Positions 61,154 through 64,000 of a stretch of DNA of 64,000 nucleotides are shown here, piece after piece. This stretch comes from Hippopus hippopus. Lineage: Eukaryota; Mollusca; Bivalvia; Cardiida; Cardiidae. The stretch spans positions 11,667,918 through 11,731,917 of the forward strand of contig OX328104.1 of assembly GCA_946811185.2 (NCBI GenBank), read 5' to 3'. The position numbers and the translations under genes were made by a program. The notes under the pieces were generated by a model, which was given only the letters and a program-made list of their open reading frames with translations, was not told the DNA's origin and searched no databases. Each line of letters opens with the position of its first letter. Position 1 is the stretch's first letter.

Positions 61154-61536
61154 TCATTTATAATACCTCTGGGTTGGTTTAAATGAGATTGTGAGATTGT
61201 TAGCTTAAATTATTTGTCATCATTTTTTTTCAAGACGATCCAAATATATCTAATGAGTTTATGGAATAACTAGATCATTTCCGGAGTCCACTGAAGTGGA
61301 TTCAATTATTTTCGAAGAAATCAGCGTTTTACCAAGGCTCGCATCTTTAATTCAATGAATTGCTAGACAAGAAAGGTTAATACAATTTGCCTAACAGGGG
61401 AATTGGTCCATATTATGTTAGACACTACAAGGCTAACGTTCTGGGTTGTTTATCAAACATCTAACCGTAGACATCATAAATCTTGTAGACAATATATCTA
61501 TTCCGAATTTGATTCTGATCGCTGTATTGTATAAGT

Positions 61537-61750
61537 TTAACCCCTAGGCTGCTAAGCGCGATTCACTGACCTTTGAGGACAGTGTTGATCAAGATCAGAC
61601 TGCACAGAACGTGCAGTCTGATCTTGGATCTACACTGTCCGATAAGGAGATATCTTCCTCCAAACAATAATTTTGAAATATCATTATTTGGGTTTTTTTT
61701 AATATCGGCTTGAAAGTTTCATTTAACTTATTTAGCAGGATAAGGGTTAA
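61537..61750. repeat. Family A MITE, TTAA to TTAA (214 bp)
   Basis: TTAACCCCTAGGCTGCTAAG at the left, hairpin at 61578-61642 and TTTAGCAGGATAAGGGTTAA at the right. Parallel to 15372-15580. Confidence 0.75.
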
Positions 61751-62356
61751 AAATTGATCGTGAAGCCATTTTATCTATTTTTGTTCATTTTTTAAAGCCG
61801 ACAGCAGAAAAAAAAAGTATCAGTTACCGAACTTTGTGTTTAGCTGCTTACCGTGCATAGTTTACCATATTAACTTTACTGTCTACCATAAAAAGATCTT
61901 AGAATCGTCCATATTCCAAGTAATTACAGAGGACAAATTTATATGGCTCAAGCGTTGGGTTTTATCTTAAAAGCATGTTTGAAAAAATAGTGAATGCTGT
62001 TCAATATCTTCCTCAGGGTCGTAAAAGCTCAGGGTCGTTTAGTTTATAGTATTTTTTGGATGAGATTGAACTGTACAACATGTACAGTCTGATCTTAATT
62101 ATTCAATGTCCGATTTTCTGAGATATTCGGCCCTTGAAATTGCAGCCCTAGTGTTGTTTTTTTCACTGACAATTCGTCCACTGAAGTGGCGTAAAATTTG
62201 ATCTTATCTTGTGTTTTATTTCAATCAGTATTTCAAAGGGCATTGACTTTGCCCTCATCAAATGTTTTCAAAAGCATTGTCCACTTGGCGCGTAATTTGT
62301 CCGATTTTTCTCTCTTTTTTTTTTTGCATTTCGTCTTAATTCTTTCCATACTGTAC
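61751..62356. other. Intergenic, decayed family A/E pieces
   Basis: ACTGTACAACATGTACAGTCTGATC near 62079 resembles a family A half hairpin. No gene. Confidence 0.4.
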
Positions 62357-62545
62357 ACAACACCGGAAGCTTTGTGGACAGCGTAGATCAAGATCAGACT
62401 GAACAGAGCGTGCAGTCTGATCTCTGATCTACACAGTCCACTGCTTTATTCGAGATTATGACCGAACTGTCTCTTGATTTTGCAGCAGAACTGTATTTGT
62501 AGCCCTTGAGAAAATTCACTTTATTTATTTAGTAGTGAAAGAGTT
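62357..62545. repeat. Family A MITE, hairpin copy
   Basis: Palindrome at about 62378-62440 (GGACAGCGTAGATCAAGATC and its partner), then a TTTATTTATTTAGTAGTGAA-type flank and TTAACC. Confidence 0.65.
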
Positions 62546-62950
62546 AACCAACTTTCACAGTTTCTTTCTTTACCTTCTATTTACCTTCTATCCCCCCTCC
62601 TCAGAAAAAAAGAATTATGCCGCTTGTTATAACGAATTGACAAGATGCTCCTGTAGTTACTCTCTCGAGTGTTCTAGATAAACACAGTTGCAACAAAAAC
62701 CGTTTTTATTCTCCTAGCAACGCAAAAAGAACGCATTTGACAAAACACAATGTCTGAAAATTATTCATGGAACTACGACAGCTCATGGTGATCTATGGAA
62801 GAAGAAAATCAATTCAATGTAAATGTCGTTTTAAAAACGGTCTTCCATTTGTATCGCCAGACATTTTAATCCAGTGCCGAACCGAACCGAATACTTTTAT
62901 ACGTCCACAAGTGCTCAATGTACGTTGAAGCGCTAAAAAGGTAGACTCCT

Positions 62951-63179
62951 TTAACCTTCGTCCTGCTACATACACGTAGATTAAATGAAACTTTCAAGCC
63001 GAGTGTAAAAAAAAAGCATTATTTCAAACTTATTTTTTAGCGAAAAAAAAAAATCTTTTTAACGGACAGTGTAGATCATAGATCAGACTGCACATTCTGT
63101 GCAGTCTGATCTTGATCTACCATGTCCGCAAAAGGTCAGTGATTCGCGCTTAGTAGATTAAGGGTTTAAATGTTAAAAG
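62951..63179. repeat. Family A MITE, inverted orientation
   Basis: TTAACCTTCGTCCTGCTACA at the left, palindrome at 63064-63130 and CGCGCTTAGTAGATTAAGGG at the right, ending TTAA. Confidence 0.7.
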
Positions 63180-63579
63180 AGACACCTTTGGTATAATCAT
63201 ATAAATGAAATACAAAGCCGAAATACTGATCGGATCATGAAGGGGGTGTTAACGCATCTGGCCTTTTCCCTGAATACTCCTTGGTTACAAATAGGCTTGC
63301 ATGTCAATATCATGCTTTGTTAAATATTTCTGCTTCTCAAAGGTTTTTTTCTGTTCTAAGGTTGAAGCATAAAAACTGATCGAAAAACTCACTGGAGACA
63401 ATATTAGAGTAGTTTTTAACTTTTTCGTATATTTTTTTCAAAAGCCATCATCCCCAGAATCGTAAAATTACCGAATTGTTCGGTGCATTACTAAGAGCGT
63501 TCACTTGCATCGATGTAAGAATTTGACCAGTGATTTTGGTATTTAGATCCGCTGCACACTGATTACTAGAAGGCTATAT

Positions 63580-63778
63580 GGCCTGCAACTCGCGAAAAAA
63601 GTGCGTAAAGCGTCGTCCCGGATCAGCCTGCGCAGTCCGCGCAGGCTAATCCGAAACGACACTTTCCGTTCTTATGTAATTTTCTGTTTTGTGCAAGTCT
63701 ACTGTAGGACTGCGCAGGCTGATCCGAGACGACACTTTACGCATATGTCCGAATGCCCCTTTTCGCGTGTTGCAGGCC
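63580..63778. repeat. Family B MITE (199 bp)
   Basis: GGCCTGCAACTCGCGAAAAA at the left and CGCGTGTTGCAGGCC at the right. First hairpin intact, second reduced. Confidence 0.7.
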
Positions 63779-63904
63779 AATTATAACTGTCAGGTGAACA
63801 AATAAATGTTCTACCTGGTCTCTGACTGCTTTAAGTGTATAACTGTCTGCCTGTCTTATTCAGACTTTTAGTTGATTTGAAAGTATTCAAAAACTGATAT
63901 CGTA

Positions 63905-63991
63905 CAAGTTCACTTCTCTGTCTCTCTCTTTCCCTTGCCGCTTGCTCTGTCTGTCTGTCTATCTGACTGTCTGTCTGTTTGTCTGTCTTTT
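63905..63991. repeat. (TGTC)n-like simple repeat
   Basis: CTGTCTGTCTGTCTATCTGA and variants run to the window edge. Confidence 0.85.
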
Positions 63992-64000
63992 TTGCCGCCA

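Overview
The window looks like nuclear DNA from a marine or freshwater invertebrate, most likely a bivalve mollusc. This is an inference from the repeat content: tRNA-headed SINEs with a (CAAT)n/(CAAA)n tail, a tandem-cored non-autonomous element of the 'pearl'/mini-Helitron kind, and dense palindromic MITEs. No convincing host protein-coding gene, rRNA or functional tRNA gene is visible. About 47 kb of the 64 kb is repeat-rich intergenic DNA.

The centrepiece is a complete 16.6-kb Polinton/Maverick (adintovirus-like) element at 30204-46786. It has 348-bp terminal inverted repeats (13 mismatches and no indels by hand alignment) and a perfect 6-bp target-site duplication, AATGTG. It carries 19 genes. 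The left half holds a RING-finger gene (+), then a minus-strand block: phage-tail-fibre-like protein, adenain-type cysteine protease, chromodomain integrase, and zinc-ribbon/PLA2-like protein. A plus-strand morphogenesis block follows: packaging ATPase, penton-like minor capsid protein, glycine-rich virion protein, two degenerate dUTPase-fold proteins, a membrane protein with a late-domain-like motif, a conserved virion protein, a pVI-like protein, a small conserved protein and the double-jelly-roll major capsid protein. Two SAP-like DNA-binding proteins, the protein-primed DNA polymerase B and an unknown gene complete the element. Together these encode replication, integration, protein maturation, packaging and a capsid.

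Inside the element nearly every start codon lies directly behind an A/T-rich TATAAA(n)ATG-type motif. Convergent gene pairs meet at perfect AT hairpins, and both outermost genes start exactly at the inner edge of the inverted repeats. Most genes are open end to end. The integrase is the exception: its conserved N-terminus is only open in a different frame, across an 11-base homopolymer shared with the PLA2-like gene, and its second Asp to Glu spacing is short.

The flanks contain an apparently full-length mariner (54151-55477; DD34D transposase open) inserted in an older MITE, a 3.2-kb transposon with 30-bp perfect terminal inverted repeats and a three-exon MADF-domain gene with a stop codon abutting a splice donor (9670-12859), two SINEs with clear target duplications, one nested in a MITE, and at least four MITE families. 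Three of those families have different ends but related hairpin cores. Minisatellites, tandem duplications and simple repeats fill much of the rest.
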